A stretch of DNA of 64,000 nt from Geobacter sp. (lineage in GTDB: Bacteria; Desulfobacterota; Desulfuromonadia; Geobacterales; Pseudopelobacteraceae). Positions 26,701 to 36,098 of the stretch are shown one piece after another; the first letter of the stretch is position 1; the number at the start of each line of letters is the position of its first letter. Position numbers and translations under genes: made by a program. Where the stretch lies: contig WKKS01000014.1 in the NCBI GenBank assembly GCA_009684515.1, positions 1 to 64,000 on the forward strand. The letters run 5' to 3'. The notes beneath the pieces are model-generated. The model was not told the origin of the DNA. It saw nothing but the letters and a program-made list of their open reading frames with translations, and searched no databases.

Positions 26701-26931
26701 ATGGCAACTGATAAATTTGAAACATCACTGAAGAAGCTGGAAGATATTGTCAAGCGGTTGGAGGGAGGCTCGTTATCCCTTGAAGATTCGCTTAAGGCTT
26801 TCGAAGAAGGGGTGAAACATTCTGCTTTCTGCTCTGCCAAGCTGGATGAGGCGGAGCGACGGGTCGATATCCTGCTTAAACAAAAAGACGGTTCCCTGAA
26901 GCGGGAGCCGTTTGAATCCGAAGAAAACTGA
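26701..26931 (+). CDS. xseB: Exodeoxyribonuclease VII small subunit
   Basis: A 76-aa helical protein with the XseB signature FETSLKKLEDIVKRLEGG and LSLEDSLKAFEEGV. It binds the large subunit's coiled coil. It lies 49 bp after xseA and 13 bp before ispA. Confidence 0.95.
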   Translation: MATDKFETSLKKLEDIVKRLEGGSLSLEDSLKAFEEGVKHSAFCSAKLDEAERRVDILLKQKDGSLKREPFESEEN

Positions 26932-26944
26932 AAGGTAATCGTTG

Positions 26945-27838
26945 ATGGATCTTAAATCATATCTTAAAGAGCAATGTGCCCGTGTAGATGCGGCGCTGGA
27001 CCATTTTTTACCAAAAGAAACCATACTGCCTCACAGTCTGCATAAGTCGATGCGCTACTCAGTTTTTGCCGGTGGCAAGCGGGTGCGACCGATTCTGATG
27101 CTGGCCGCCTGCCAGGCGGTGGGAGGCGACACCGAACGTGCCATTCCGGCGGCTTGTGCCATGGAGATGATCCACACTTATTCATTGATTCACGATGATT
27201 TGCCGGCCATGGATGATGATGACTTTCGTCGTGGCAACCCTACCAACCACAAAGTATTCGGCGAAGCTATCGCCATTCTGGCCGGTGATGCGCTGTTGAC
27301 CGAGGCCTTCAGGCTGATCAGCAATCCGGCATTCGCAGCCGGTTGCGATCCGGTTGCACGATTGGCTGTGATTCATGAAATCGCCAATTGTGCCGGCTCC
27401 TGCGGCATGGTTGGAGGTCAGGTGGTGGATATGGAGAGCGAGGGGAAGTCGGATATCGATCTGCCGACGGTACAGTATATCCATACCCACAAAACCGGTG
27501 CCCTGATCAAAGCTTCTGTAGTGGCCGGGGCTCTTCTGGGTGGTGCGGATGAACAGAAGCTGGCCGCCATTACCCGCTACGGCGAAGCTGCCGGACTGGC
27601 TTTCCAGATTGCCGATGACATCCTGGATATTGAGGGTACAACTGAAGAGATCGGCAAGGACGCCGGCAGTGATGTGGCTCGCGGCAAGGCAACCTATCCG
27701 GCTGTGATGGGGTTGGCTGCGGCCAAGGTGGAGGCTCAGGCCATGATGGATGAGGCCATGCGGGCGTTGGATGTTTTTGCAGGCGAGGCCGATCCTTTGC
27801 GTGAAATCGCCGCTTACATTGTGAAGCGCAAAAACTAA
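26945..27838 (+). CDS. ispA: Farnesyl/geranylgeranyl diphosphate synthase
   Basis: A 297-aa short-chain prenyl transferase that condenses IPP with allylic diphosphates. Both Asp-rich motifs are present: HDDLPAMDDDDFRRG (about 84-98) and FQIADDILDIEG (about 220). GGKRVRP carries the IPP-binding Lys/Arg. ATG 26945 is chosen over TTG 26942. It sits between xseB and dxs, a common isoprenoid arrangement. Confidence 0.93.
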   Translation: MDLKSYLKEQCARVDAALDHFLPKETILPHSLHKSMRYSVFAGGKRVRPILMLAACQAVGGDTERAIPAACAMEMIHTYSLIHDDLPAMDDDDFRRGNPTNHKVFGEAIAILAGDALLTEAFRLISNPAFAAGCDPVARLAVIHEIANCAGSCGMVGGQVVDMESEGKSDIDLPTVQYIHTHKTGALIKASVVAGALLGGADEQKLAAITRYGEAAGLAFQIADDILDIEGTTEEIGKDAGSDVARGKATYPAVMGLAAAKVEAQAMMDEAMRALDVFAGEADPLREIAAYIVKRKN

Positions 27839-27924
27839 GGCAGAAACAAACTAAATGACAGAACGATCAACTTCGCTGTAATTATTGCGATCCGTTGATG
27901 CATATTGAAGGAAAAGGTTTTTTC

Positions 27925-29802
27925 ATGTCCATACTTGAAACCATAAATTCACCAGACGATCTTAGGCAACTTCCCGCTTACCAGCTTACGGAAGTTGCGG
28001 AGGAGTTGCGTCAGCTGATCATTGCAACCTGCTCGAAGAACGGCGGTCATTTGGCACCCGGTCTGGGCGTGGTTGAGCTGACGATTGCAATGCATCGTGT
28101 GTTTCAGACTCCAGCCGACAAGATCATCTGGGATGTGGGGCACCAGGCTTATGCCCATAAAATACTGACCGGTCGCCGTGACAGTTTCAGCACTTTGCGC
28201 ACGGCAAACGGCATCAGCGGATTTCCCAAGCGGCATGAATCATCCCACGACTCCTTTGATGCCGGCCATTCTTCCACTTCGATATCGGCTGCCACCGGCT
28301 TTGCAGCGGCTCGCGACCTGGCCGGTCGCAACAACAAGGTCATAGCGGTAATCGGTGATGGTTCGATGACAGGCGGAGTTGCCTACGAAGGAATCAACCA
28401 CGCCGGGCATTTGAACAAGGATTTGATCGTCATTCTGAATGACAATGAAATGTCGATTGCCGAGAACGTTGGCGCCATTTCCAATTTTCTTTCTCGCACG
28501 GCTTCCAGTGAATTCGTCCTGCGTTTTAAAAAGAATACGGAGTCCTTTCTGAAACGCCTGGATATGGGCAATAGTGTTTTGCAGGTGGCTCGCAAACTGG
28601 AAGAATCCTTCAAAGGTTTTCTGACGCCCGGCATGTTATTCGAAGCTTTCGGTTTTGACTACATCGGCCCGATTGACGGCCATGATCTCCCCAATCTGAT
28701 TGAAACTCTTGAAAACGTGAAGAGGTTTGACGACGCGGTACTGATTCATGTCCTGACAAAAAAAGGGAAAGGGTATCAACCGGCCGAGGATAACCCGTCG
28801 CTGTTTCACGGGGTCGGGCCATTTGATATAAAAAGCGGTAAAGTCCTGAAGGGGAAGGGGGGCGCAGCCTCCTACACGGCCGTATTCGGCTCGGCGCTTT
28901 GTAAGCTGGCAGCCGAAGATGAGCGTATTGCTGCCATTACTGCCGCAATGCCGGACGGTACAGGGTTGAGCGGATTTGCCAAAGATTTTCCGGAGCGTTT
29001 CTTTGACGTGGGGATTGCCGAACAACACGCCGTCACATTTGCCGCCGGTTTGGCCGCCGAAGGTTATCGACCGGTATTCGCTGTTTACTCAAGTTTTCTG
29101 CAACGTGCTTATGACCAGGTATTCCATGACGTCTGCCTGCAAAACCTTCCGGTTACGTTTGCGCTTGATCGTGGCGGCGTAGTCGGCAGCGACGGACCGA
29201 CCCATCACGGTGCTTTTGATATATCTTACCTGCGACATCTGCCCAATATTACGTTGATGGCTCCCAAAGATGAAAACGAACTACAGCACATGCTGGCAAC
29301 CTCCATCAATCTTGGAGGTCCGGCCGCTGTACGCTACCCGCGCGGCAACGGTTATGGCGTGCCACTGGACCAAAAACTGACACAGATCCAGATTGGCCGT
29401 TCCGAACTGTTACGTCAGGGTTCACAAGCGGCAGTGCTGGCTCTGGGTACTATGGTTCGCCCGGCGCTGGAAGCTGCCCAGTCGTTGGAAACCGAAGTCG
29501 GCATATCTCTGGCGGTTGTAAATGCACGTTTCGTCAAACCTCTGGATGTTGAGCTGATTCTGGAACTGGCAAAGAAACACGGCTGCTTGATAACAGTTGA
29601 AGAAAATGTTCTGCAGGGTGGTTTTGGTACTGCCGTTCTGGAACTGCTTGAGGAGCATGGCTTGTCTGGTGTGCGGGTACTGCGGCTTGGATATCCTGAC
29701 AGTTACATTCCACAGGCAGAACAGGATGAACTACGCGCCATGCTGGGACTTGATACCGCTGGAATCGCCGCTTCAATTCGTGCCTTTCTAGCGCAGTCGT
29801 GA
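27925..29802 (+). CDS. dxs: 1-deoxy-D-xylulose-5-phosphate synthase
   Basis: A 625-aa ThDP enzyme that joins pyruvate and glyceraldehyde-3-phosphate, the entry to the MEP isoprenoid pathway. ThDP/metal motif [18 protein letters not shown], HxHxGHQ-type [15 protein letters not shown], and the Glu of [16 protein letters not shown] are all present. ATG 27925 follows an AAGGAAAAGG purine run; the frame is open to 27895 without support. Its stop overlaps the GTG of the J-domain gene. Confidence 0.95.
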   Translation: MSILETINSPDDLRQLPAYQLTEVAEELRQLIIATCSKNGGHLAPGLGVVELTIAMHRVFQTPADKIIWDVGHQAYAHKILTGRRDSFSTLRTANGISGFPKRHESSHDSFDAGHSSTSISAATGFAAARDLAGRNNKVIAVIGDGSMTGGVAYEGINHAGHLNKDLIVILNDNEMSIAENVGAISNFLSRTASSEFVLRFKKNTESFLKRLDMGNSVLQVARKLEESFKGFLTPGMLFEAFGFDYIGPIDGHDLPNLIETLENVKRFDDAVLIHVLTKKGKGYQPAEDNPSLFHGVGPFDIKSGKVLKGKGGAASYTAVFGSALCKLAAEDERIAAITAAMPDGTGLSGFAKDFPERFFDVGIAEQHAVTFAAGLAAEGYRPVFAVYSSFLQRAYDQVFHDVCLQNLPVTFALDRGGVVGSDGPTHHGAFDISYLRHLPNITLMAPKDENELQHMLATSINLGGPAAVRYPRGNGYGVPLDQKLTQIQIGRSELLRQGSQAAVLALGTMVRPALEAAQSLETEVGISLAVVNARFVKPLDVELILELAKKHGCLITVEENVLQGGFGTAVLELLEEHGLSGVRVLRLGYPDSYIPQAEQDELRAMLGLDTAGIAASIRAFLAQS

Positions 29803-30092
29803 CATTTGAAGAGCTGAAAGGGGCTCTGGCCGTTTTTGGCTGGTCCGAAAGAGATACGTTGACACTGGCCCAGGTCAAGCGACGACATCGTGATCTGATC
29901 AAAAGCTGCCACCCCGACTTGCAGGGAGAACACTCTTCCGAAGCCATGCAAAGACTGAATAATGCAGCAGCAATCCTGCTCTCATATCTGAATAACTATC
30001 ACTTCTCTTTTTCCGAAGAAGAATTCTATCTTCAAAATCCCGATGAACGTTTGCGGCTGCAGTTTGCTAATGTGCCAGGCTGGGGCGGTTAA
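29799..30092 (+). CDS. Small J-domain protein
   Basis: A 97-aa protein that is almost only a DnaJ-type J domain. [18 protein letters not shown] carries HPD, with a following helix [18 protein letters not shown] 29799 overlaps the dxs TGA (GTGA), so it is translationally coupled to dxs. J domains stimulate Hsp70 ATPase. A dedicated co-chaperone for Dxs or for the next protein is possible but only inferred. Confidence 0.8.
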   Translation: MTFEELKGALAVFGWSERDTLTLAQVKRRHRDLIKSCHPDLQGEHSSEAMQRLNNAAAILLSYLNNYHFSFSEEEFYLQNPDERLRLQFANVPGWGG

Positions 30093-30096
30093 CAGG

Positions 30097-31359
30097 ATGC
30101 GCAGGTATCTGACCCTGTTGCTGGCCTTTGTCTGCTTTTATGCGGTGGCAGTGTATGCCGAGCCTATCGACAATGATCCGGTCATCCATAGTGGTTATGG
30201 CCGTGAATTGATGCTGCGGGGTGAATACGAGAAAGGCATCGAAAATCTGCGCCGGGCTTACCTCTTTTATCCGCTTAATGAAACCTTCAAGCGCAATCTG
30301 GCCGAAGCTTACGCTGCTTACGGCCATAATTTTTACAAGCAGAAAAAATATGAACAGGCCGACGAAAACTTTGTAAAAGCGATGGAATTGTATCCGGAAG
30401 AACCAACTTATGTACTCTTGCGCGGCATAAGCAATTACCATCTGAAAAAATACGATGTAGCACGGTATGAATTAACGCGTGCTCGCGCTCTAAAAGAAGA
30501 TTCGGTGGAAGTACTCTATTATCTTGGACTTGTTGAGTATGAGACCGAAAACCGCACGCTGGCTACGGAGTTATGGGAAGCGTCCCTGAAGCTTTCTCCC
30601 GGCCGTAAGGAGATTGTTGATCTGCTTGCCAAAACCCGCAAGGAGACAGCAGTTGAATCCGGAATGGACCGTGGTCACAGCTCGCGCTTCGACCTTTCCT
30701 ATGACCAAGGTGTCGAAAACGGCTTTGCAATGGCAATCCTTGAAGTACTGGAAAACGCTGCCAATCTGGTTGGCGCCGAGCTTGGGCATTTCCCCGAGGC
30801 TCGAGTGCCGGTCGGCATCTACAAGCGGGATGATTTCAAAGCCGTTACTGATTCTCCCGATTGGGCTGGCGGTTATTACGATGGCAAGATCAGGCTTCCC
30901 TTTGGTGCCATGAATGAGGTCACACCAGCCATAAGGGGCGTTCTGTTCCATGAATATGCCCATGTGGTTATTTTCGATCTTACTCGCGGTAACTGTCCAC
31001 TCTGGCTGAACGAGGGAATTGCCGAGATGTTTGGCCGCATGCAGTATAATCGTCCCATGCCCGAATTCGGTAAAGCAGCCCGTCGAAAAACATTCAGCGA
31101 TTTCAGGAGGCTGGAGAGCAGTTTCAGCTCTCTTTCAACTGCTGACGCCGCCTTGGCCTATCAGCAGAGTTACGCTCTGGTTAACTACATGGTGACTAAC
31201 TATGGCTGGCATAGAGTGACCCAGATTCTTGCCGCACTGGGTGGCGGAGTCAGCATAGATCAGGCTATTACCCAGTCGCTAAAGGACTATAACCTGAATT
31301 ATGAAGGCATGGTTAGTGAGTGGCGTGAGTCCGTTGAAAAAGAAATGTCAGGCAGGTAA
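30097..31359 (+). CDS. Exported TPR-gluzincin metallopeptidase (peptidase MA-like)
   Basis: A 420-aa protein with a signal peptide (MRRYLTLLLAFVCFYAVAVYA), three to four TPR units (about 40-180) and a C-terminal zinc-peptidase domain with HEYAH (about 288-292) and the third ligand in WLNEGIAEMFG. Probably a periplasmic peptidase. ATG 30097 has AGG just upstream and starts the signal peptide. The operon with the J-domain gene ends near the tRNA-Pro. Confidence 0.83.
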   Translation: MRRYLTLLLAFVCFYAVAVYAEPIDNDPVIHSGYGRELMLRGEYEKGIENLRRAYLFYPLNETFKRNLAEAYAAYGHNFYKQKKYEQADENFVKAMELYPEEPTYVLLRGISNYHLKKYDVARYELTRARALKEDSVEVLYYLGLVEYETENRTLATELWEASLKLSPGRKEIVDLLAKTRKETAVESGMDRGHSSRFDLSYDQGVENGFAMAILEVLENAANLVGAELGHFPEARVPVGIYKRDDFKAVTDSPDWAGGYYDGKIRLPFGAMNEVTPAIRGVLFHEYAHVVIFDLTRGNCPLWLNEGIAEMFGRMQYNRPMPEFGKAARRKTFSDFRRLESSFSSLSTADAALAYQQSYALVNYMVTNYGWHRVTQILAALGGGVSIDQAITQSLKDYNLNYEGMVSEWRESVEKEMSGR

Positions 31360-31410
31360 ATAAAGTCTTGCCAAAGCAGATTTCCGTGTGCTATAAAACT
31401 TGTCTTTCGT

Positions 31411-31487
31411 CGGTGAGTAGCGCAGCCTGGTAGCGCACCTGCCTTGGGAGCAGGGGGTCGCTGGTTCGATTCCAGTCTCACCGACCA
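31411..31487 (+). tRNA. tRNA-Pro (anticodon TGG)
   Basis: Cloverleaf: acceptor CGGTGAG/CTCACCG, anticodon stem CCTGC/GCAGG with loop CTTGGGA (anticodon TGG), T-arm with TTCGATT, and an encoded CCA at 31485-31487. Confidence 0.95.
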
Positions 31488-31497
31488 GTAATTAACA

Positions 31498-31532
31498 AGC
31501 ACCTACAGCTTTTGCTGCGGGTGCTTTTTTTT
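31498..31532 (+). terminator. Terminator after tRNA-Pro
   Basis: The stem AGCACC...AGC/GCT...GGTGCT is followed by a run of eight T residues, ten bases after the tRNA end. Confidence 0.88.
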
Positions 31533-31627
31533 AACCGAAATATATTCAATAAAACAACTTTATATACCTAAGCAAAGAGCAACCCGCCCAGCTGGTTGCC
31601 CTTTGTCATAAATGCCAATTAAAGAGA

Positions 31628-31990
31628 TTATTTGCTATTTTCTTCAAGCAGGTAGTTTAGCAAAATAACAACTTCTCTGATTTCCCGCTTGTTCATATCC
31701 GAATTTGGTTTTCGCAGCATTTTGATCCCGTAGGCCTTGATGGCCTGTCGGTCGAACGGCTGGCCGGTAATCGGGGCGCGACCGGTTTGGATAGCAATGA
31801 CGGTGCGCTCCATCGTATGGCATTTGCTGCACTTTCTGGTCATAAGCTCCATTGACGGCCTGTGACTGGCATCAACGCTATCAAAATCAAAGTTCATTTT
31901 GTCTCCGCGTCCCTTGACTTTGACGCGGGCATCTGCCAGGGAGAAGGTGGCCAGGGTTATCAGTGCTGTCAGCAGTAATAGTCGTTTCAT
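31628..31990 (-). CDS. Periplasmic monoheme c-type cytochrome
   Basis: A 120-aa exported protein with signal peptide MKRLLLLTALITLATFSLADA and one CxxCH (CSKCH, about 54-58) in a family-typical RKCSKCHTMERT setting. Met residues further on could be the axial ligand. It is the last gene of the five-gene heme-porin operon, 74 bp after the porin, and would shuttle electrons in the periplasm. Confidence 0.83.
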   Translation of the reverse strand: MKRLLLLTALITLATFSLADARVKVKGRGDKMNFDFDSVDASHRPSMELMTRKCSKCHTMERTVIAIQTGRAPITGQPFDRQAIKAYGIKMLRKPNSDMNKREIREVVILLNYLLEENSK

Positions 31991-32064
31991 GGCAACTCCT
32001 TAAAGCTTAATCGTGATGTTGGAATAATTGCAGTTAATGGTGCTTGATCCGTAAAATTAATAAA

Positions 32065-33594
32065 TTAGAAACTGAAAGTTACTCCAAGCGTGCCTATGCG
32101 GTTTACAAAATCCTGAGATACAGTGGTTGGTGATGATTTGTATGATGTTGCAATCTCGTGCTTGTATTCCATAGCGACCTTCACATTCTGCAATGGAGTG
32201 TATCCCAGGGTCGGGATATAACGGCGCACATAACCGCGGCCGTCATCCTGATACTCAAATCTTACCGCACCGATCAGGTTTTGCAGAAAACTGTATTCTC
32301 CTTCAACCGCTGCGACATACGATCTGGTCGCCACTTTTACCGCGGTCAGTTCCGGGTTGTCATCTCGCCCCACAACACCGGCTAAACGTATTCTGAATAA
32401 TTTGTAAAGAATATCCAGATCCAGGCCGGTACGGAAGAACTTGTTTTGCGTAGGGGCTGAGCCTGCCGTGGTATTGGGTTCGCCGTTTGTCCCAAAATAA
32501 CCATAGCCGCCAACTGTTACCGATAAAAAGTCGAAGATGCTTTCCTCTTTGTTAAGGTCAATGTCCGGTTCATTTGCAACGAAGTCAGCACCACCGAATT
32601 TGTATGAGACATGGCCGTAACCTTCTTTTGTATTCTGATGTTTGCGGTTGACGACTCCGCCTGCCACGAAAAGGCGATTGGCCAAAACCGCATTGGCTTC
32701 GAGGGCGTCCTGCGGCTGCTCCAGCCTGAAGACGGATTTGCTGCCAACAGTGTATGCATATGGTGCAAAGGAATTCGTGACCGCCAGCTTGTTGTTGGAT
32801 TTCCAGAGGCCGAGTTTGGGTTGCAGGCGCCCGACCTTCAGATTTATCGGAGTGCCAAGTGCGTGACGCCAGATCAGGAAAAGCTCTCCGATATCATTTT
32901 TGCCGGTCATATTTGTTGGGGTCTGGCTGGTGTTGGTGATATTTGCAACATTTTCTGTGTAGACTACATAGTTCCCAAAAAATCCGGCCTTTTCGGCAAA
33001 ATTTCCACCGGCATTAAGTTTGAGTGCACGGGATGAAAAGTCGAACTCATTGACTGCATTGCTGTTATAGGTCCCGTGAAGGGTTGCTGTAAATGAGATC
33101 GGAAGCTGATCCGGAATTGCCGATAACATGATTCCTTCCGGTTTTGTTTCCACTTTGGAGGCAGCTGGCAGCTTTTCGACTTTAGGCTCTGTGGCCGGTG
33201 GAGCCGGTGTTGCCGTCACGGCGTCATCAACCGGCAGCATTGCCCCACCTCTCAGTTTGTCCAGTGTATCTGCATCACCGGAACCTTTTATTTTGGTATG
33301 TTTGTTTCCAGGCTGTATTGTTTCTGGATCTGCACTTTTTGACGGGGGTGGTGCCGGATCTACTCCCTTGGATTTGCTGTTTTTGGTTCCCTTGCCAAAA
33401 TATACGTAGGAGTTTTTCAGGAAAGCTTCGCCATATTCATTCAATTCCGGGTAGATGGTATGGCATGTACTGCATTCGACCTTATTGGCACGGGTGAAGG
33501 CCGGGATGGCCTCTGCATTATTGGATGCCAAAACAAGCAGAATAAATATGGAAAAAACGGTGCCGAACGATATTTTGTTTTTCGATGGATGCAT
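32065..33594 (-). CDS. Cyc2-like fused monoheme cytochrome and outer-membrane porin
   Basis: A 509-aa outer-membrane protein. After a signal peptide (to about A29) comes IPAFTRANKVECSTCHTIYP (30-49) and LNEYGEAFLKN, close to the N-terminal cytochrome of Cyc2 iron oxidases (P-F-x-R...CxxCH...P-x-L...G..F). A Pro/Ala/Lys-rich linker (about 70-155) follows, then about 350 residues of alternating beta strands ending in FSF, typical of a barrel. ATG 33594 follows GGAGG; the frame opens at 33624. Heme inside a porin would carry electrons across the outer membrane. The long linker is unlike classic Cyc2. The direction of electron flow is unknown. Confidence 0.72.
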   Translation of the reverse strand: MHPSKNKISFGTVFSIFILLVLASNNAEAIPAFTRANKVECSTCHTIYPELNEYGEAFLKNSYVYFGKGTKNSKSKGVDPAPPPSKSADPETIQPGNKHTKIKGSGDADTLDKLRGGAMLPVDDAVTATPAPPATEPKVEKLPAASKVETKPEGIMLSAIPDQLPISFTATLHGTYNSNAVNEFDFSSRALKLNAGGNFAEKAGFFGNYVVYTENVANITNTSQTPTNMTGKNDIGELFLIWRHALGTPINLKVGRLQPKLGLWKSNNKLAVTNSFAPYAYTVGSKSVFRLEQPQDALEANAVLANRLFVAGGVVNRKHQNTKEGYGHVSYKFGGADFVANEPDIDLNKEESIFDFLSVTVGGYGYFGTNGEPNTTAGSAPTQNKFFRTGLDLDILYKLFRIRLAGVVGRDDNPELTAVKVATRSYVAAVEGEYSFLQNLIGAVRFEYQDDGRGYVRRYIPTLGYTPLQNVKVAMEYKHEIATSYKSSPTTVSQDFVNRIGTLGVTFSF

Positions 33595-33623
33595 ACAAAC
33601 CTCCCTCCAGAAAGGTCTAAACA

Positions 33624-35291
33624 TTAATAGCGTTCTGTGCCATTTACAGTTGTATCCGGGTTGATAAGATAAGTAATGGCATTTGCCTTAAATGCGGTGT
33701 CGCCACTGCCTGGCAGCGAATTCAAAGTGTTTCCCACCGAATTATTCATCAAATTGTCGTCCAGCCAGTCGATTGAGTCATATAGCAGGCGACGGGTATA
33801 GTAGCGGTTATGAGCGACACCCCCCTTGTCATGAATAAGAAGGTTATAGTTAAAGGCAGCACCCATGTTGTTCATACCCGAAACCGTTATATCCGAAACC
33901 GCCCCCCCCACTGAATGCCATTTTTTATTTGTGAAATAGGGGTTTGAAGTGATGAAGAATAGTTTGCGGTAACTGTTGTTCGCCAGAATATATTTGAGTG
34001 CTGCCAGGGCGTCCTGGTACTGGAGTTGCCAGGTGTTCTTGAGCCAATCCTGGTCGCGCGGTGTCGGCGTGGAGGAGGTTGAACCGTGGCATGCGGCGGT
34101 TTCGCATGTCGGGGAGAGTTTGATTCCTGATACGATGTATGGTTTGAAAGTGTGCTTTTCCCCAGGCTGGGTCTTGTTAGCCATGTGGCATCCGACACAT
34201 GGACCGCTGCCGGCAGCGACAGCAGCATTGCCGCGGCTATCGGCTGTGCCGATGAACCTGTGGGCGTAAAAGCTTGGATCGGTATATTCACGGCCTGTAA
34301 ATTCATACCCGATTTTTCCGAACAGGGTGCCTCCTGCTGTCAGGTAGTGCGAATTTACGAAGGCTGCACTGGTATAATTGCGCTGGACATTCATTATAGT
34401 GGCACCGCTGGTGCGGCCGACATGACAGTTAAGGCATAGATTGGATGTTCCGGCATCAGGATAGATTGACACTCCACCGGCATAGTTAGCCGTCACCGGT
34501 CCGGTAGTTCTGACTGCGTAACTGTAATTAAGGTGGCAAGCGCTGCACATCAAAACTTCTTTGGTTTTGTCGGAAGCAATACCCCAGGCAGCGCTGTCAT
34601 TATTATCGGTGATGTATTTTAAAAAGCCGGTAGTTGTGTGGCAGCGGTTGCAATCACCGCTGCGTGATTTGAAGTCATAGGTTGTCCAGGGAGCGGCGGT
34701 AGTATCGCCGTGCCCGGACCGTGACCAGGCCCGCAGAGTTGCAATGTTTGTCGCAGTGTCGTGAGGATTGTGACAAGTGCGGCATGAGCCGGTTGTCGTG
34801 GAAGTTACAAAAGAGGCCGGGTAACCTGCTCCGGTCTGGTTGTTGAAATGGACTGACTGACTGTTTTTCAGGATGCCGTTGAAGCTTGAAATGCTGAAGC
34901 CACCTTTAACTGTATGGCATTTGGCGCACTTTCCGGCAATATCAGGGTTTTTTATCGCGGATGATCCGGATGCCGGGTAGTTGCCATGGCACAGGTTGCA
35001 GTTGCCAGGATCCGGGTGATTTGTATGGGGCTCGTGGCAATCTTTGCAGCTTGCTCCGTTTTTCGTGTTGTGGCCGGAGCGCAGCCACTCGTTGCCGTAA
35101 GAGTCGGCTGTCACCTTTCCGGAAGATTTTGCGGTAGAGGTAATCCCGCCGTGACAACCGATGCAGGCTTGTGATTCTTCCAGTTTTGAAGTGGCGGCAG
35201 GTGCCGTGACACTCTTTTCTCCGCATCCGGACAGCGAAACAGCAAACAGTAATGCTGTAAGAACAGGCAAAAACTTTAGCTGTGAATGCAT
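33624..35291 (-). CDS. Ten-heme outer-membrane-type lipoprotein cytochrome
   Basis: A 555-aa lipoprotein (lipobox AVSLSGC, Cys 23). Nine CxxCH motifs run from CIGCH (about 43) through CKDCH, CNLCH, CAKCH, CRTCH, CNRCH, CSACH, CLNCH and CVGCH (about 364). A tenth, CETAACH (about 397), is a CX4CH site. The last 150 residues are heme-free and rich in Asn, Tyr and Asp, perhaps a surface or docking domain. Spaced His residues (RSGHN, RSGHG, SVHF) could be distal ligands. It sits 29 bp before the heme-porin, so it probably docks to it. Confidence 0.88.
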   Translation of the reverse strand: MHSQLKFLPVLTALLFAVSLSGCGEKSVTAPAATSKLEESQACIGCHGGITSTAKSSGKVTADSYGNEWLRSGHNTKNGASCKDCHEPHTNHPDPGNCNLCHGNYPASGSSAIKNPDIAGKCAKCHTVKGGFSISSFNGILKNSQSVHFNNQTGAGYPASFVTSTTTGSCRTCHNPHDTATNIATLRAWSRSGHGDTTAAPWTTYDFKSRSGDCNRCHTTTGFLKYITDNNDSAAWGIASDKTKEVLMCSACHLNYSYAVRTTGPVTANYAGGVSIYPDAGTSNLCLNCHVGRTSGATIMNVQRNYTSAAFVNSHYLTAGGTLFGKIGYEFTGREYTDPSFYAHRFIGTADSRGNAAVAAGSGPCVGCHMANKTQPGEKHTFKPYIVSGIKLSPTCETAACHGSTSSTPTPRDQDWLKNTWQLQYQDALAALKYILANNSYRKLFFITSNPYFTNKKWHSVGGAVSDITVSGMNNMGAAFNYNLLIHDKGGVAHNRYYTRRLLYDSIDWLDDNLMNNSVGNTLNSLPGSGDTAFKANAITYLINPDTTVNGTERY

Positions 35292-35325
35292 TTCCGCTCC
35301 TTTGCGCAGTAGTTTCCGATTTTTT

Positions 35326-36075
35326 CTATTTCAACAGACGGTAGATATAGGAGAATGTGGCTCCTACAGAAACGCCTGATAGCAGGCCGGCATACCGTCG
35401 TACTTCCCTCGAGAACTCGACCCTTCCCATATATTGATCAATATCTGAAACTTCGTCCGTCATGAGTGTCAAGATGTCCTGCCAGTCGCGGTCCCATTGA
35501 AAGACCTGGAGGTACAGCTCGGAACCTCTCCAGAGGAAAATCAATAAAAAAACCAGGCCGAAAGCTATAAAGCCTTTCGAAATATCAGAACCTTTGATGG
35601 CCAGGTAGATTTTTCTGACCAGCTCCATGTTCATAACGCAGAGAAAAACCCAGATAGCGTTCTCGACCATTCTAATGTTTCTGATCGTGTTCGGGCTTGG
35701 AGTCGGGTTTATGATTAGAAAACCGGCGGATGCGGCGAGGATCCCGAGCGTACTCATGTAAACGACGAGTTTGTTGCCGGATATTTCAAAAGTCCGACAA
35801 AATACGTAATACTCAAGAAAACCGTGGGTTATCATCATGATTGCCACGGTGCCCACGATATAGTGGAAGGCGGTCAGTTTCTGGTAATGACCCCAGGGAT
35901 TGATGCCGTATGCCTGGCTCAGAAAGATGAGGAAAAACCCTATCGATATGCTGGTCCAGACCCTTGCGTTGCCGATACTGAAGTAAAAACTTATCGCGCC
36001 TGCCAGTCCCCAGAATATTACTTGAATAAGATCAAACGAGTTCATCTGGGTAATAAGTTCAATAAACTTTTCCAT
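35326..36075 (-). CDS. Polytopic membrane protein of the heme-porin operon
   Basis: A 249-aa protein with about six hydrophobic helices and short loops; it has several His/Tyr-rich stretches (YQKLTAFHYIVG, MMITHGFLEYYVF). The C-terminus (about 200-230) is charged (QDILTLMTDEVSDIDQYMG). No CxxCH motif is present. It could be a quinone- or heme-binding inner-membrane electron entry protein, or a sensor. It lies 34 bp before the ten-heme gene. Confidence 0.7.
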   Translation of the reverse strand: MEKFIELITQMNSFDLIQVIFWGLAGAISFYFSIGNARVWTSISIGFFLIFLSQAYGINPWGHYQKLTAFHYIVGTVAIMMITHGFLEYYVFCRTFEISGNKLVVYMSTLGILAASAGFLIINPTPSPNTIRNIRMVENAIWVFLCVMNMELVRKIYLAIKGSDISKGFIAFGLVFLLIFLWRGSELYLQVFQWDRDWQDILTLMTDEVSDIDQYMGRVEFSREVRRYAGLLSGVSVGATFSYIYRLLK

Positions 36076-36098
36076 ATATCCTCCGATGCGTGCCTAAA

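Noticed and set aside
31299..31502. A 67-aa open frame on the minus strand
   Set aside because: It is translated tRNA-Pro (the familiar RLESNQRPPAPKAGALP artefact).
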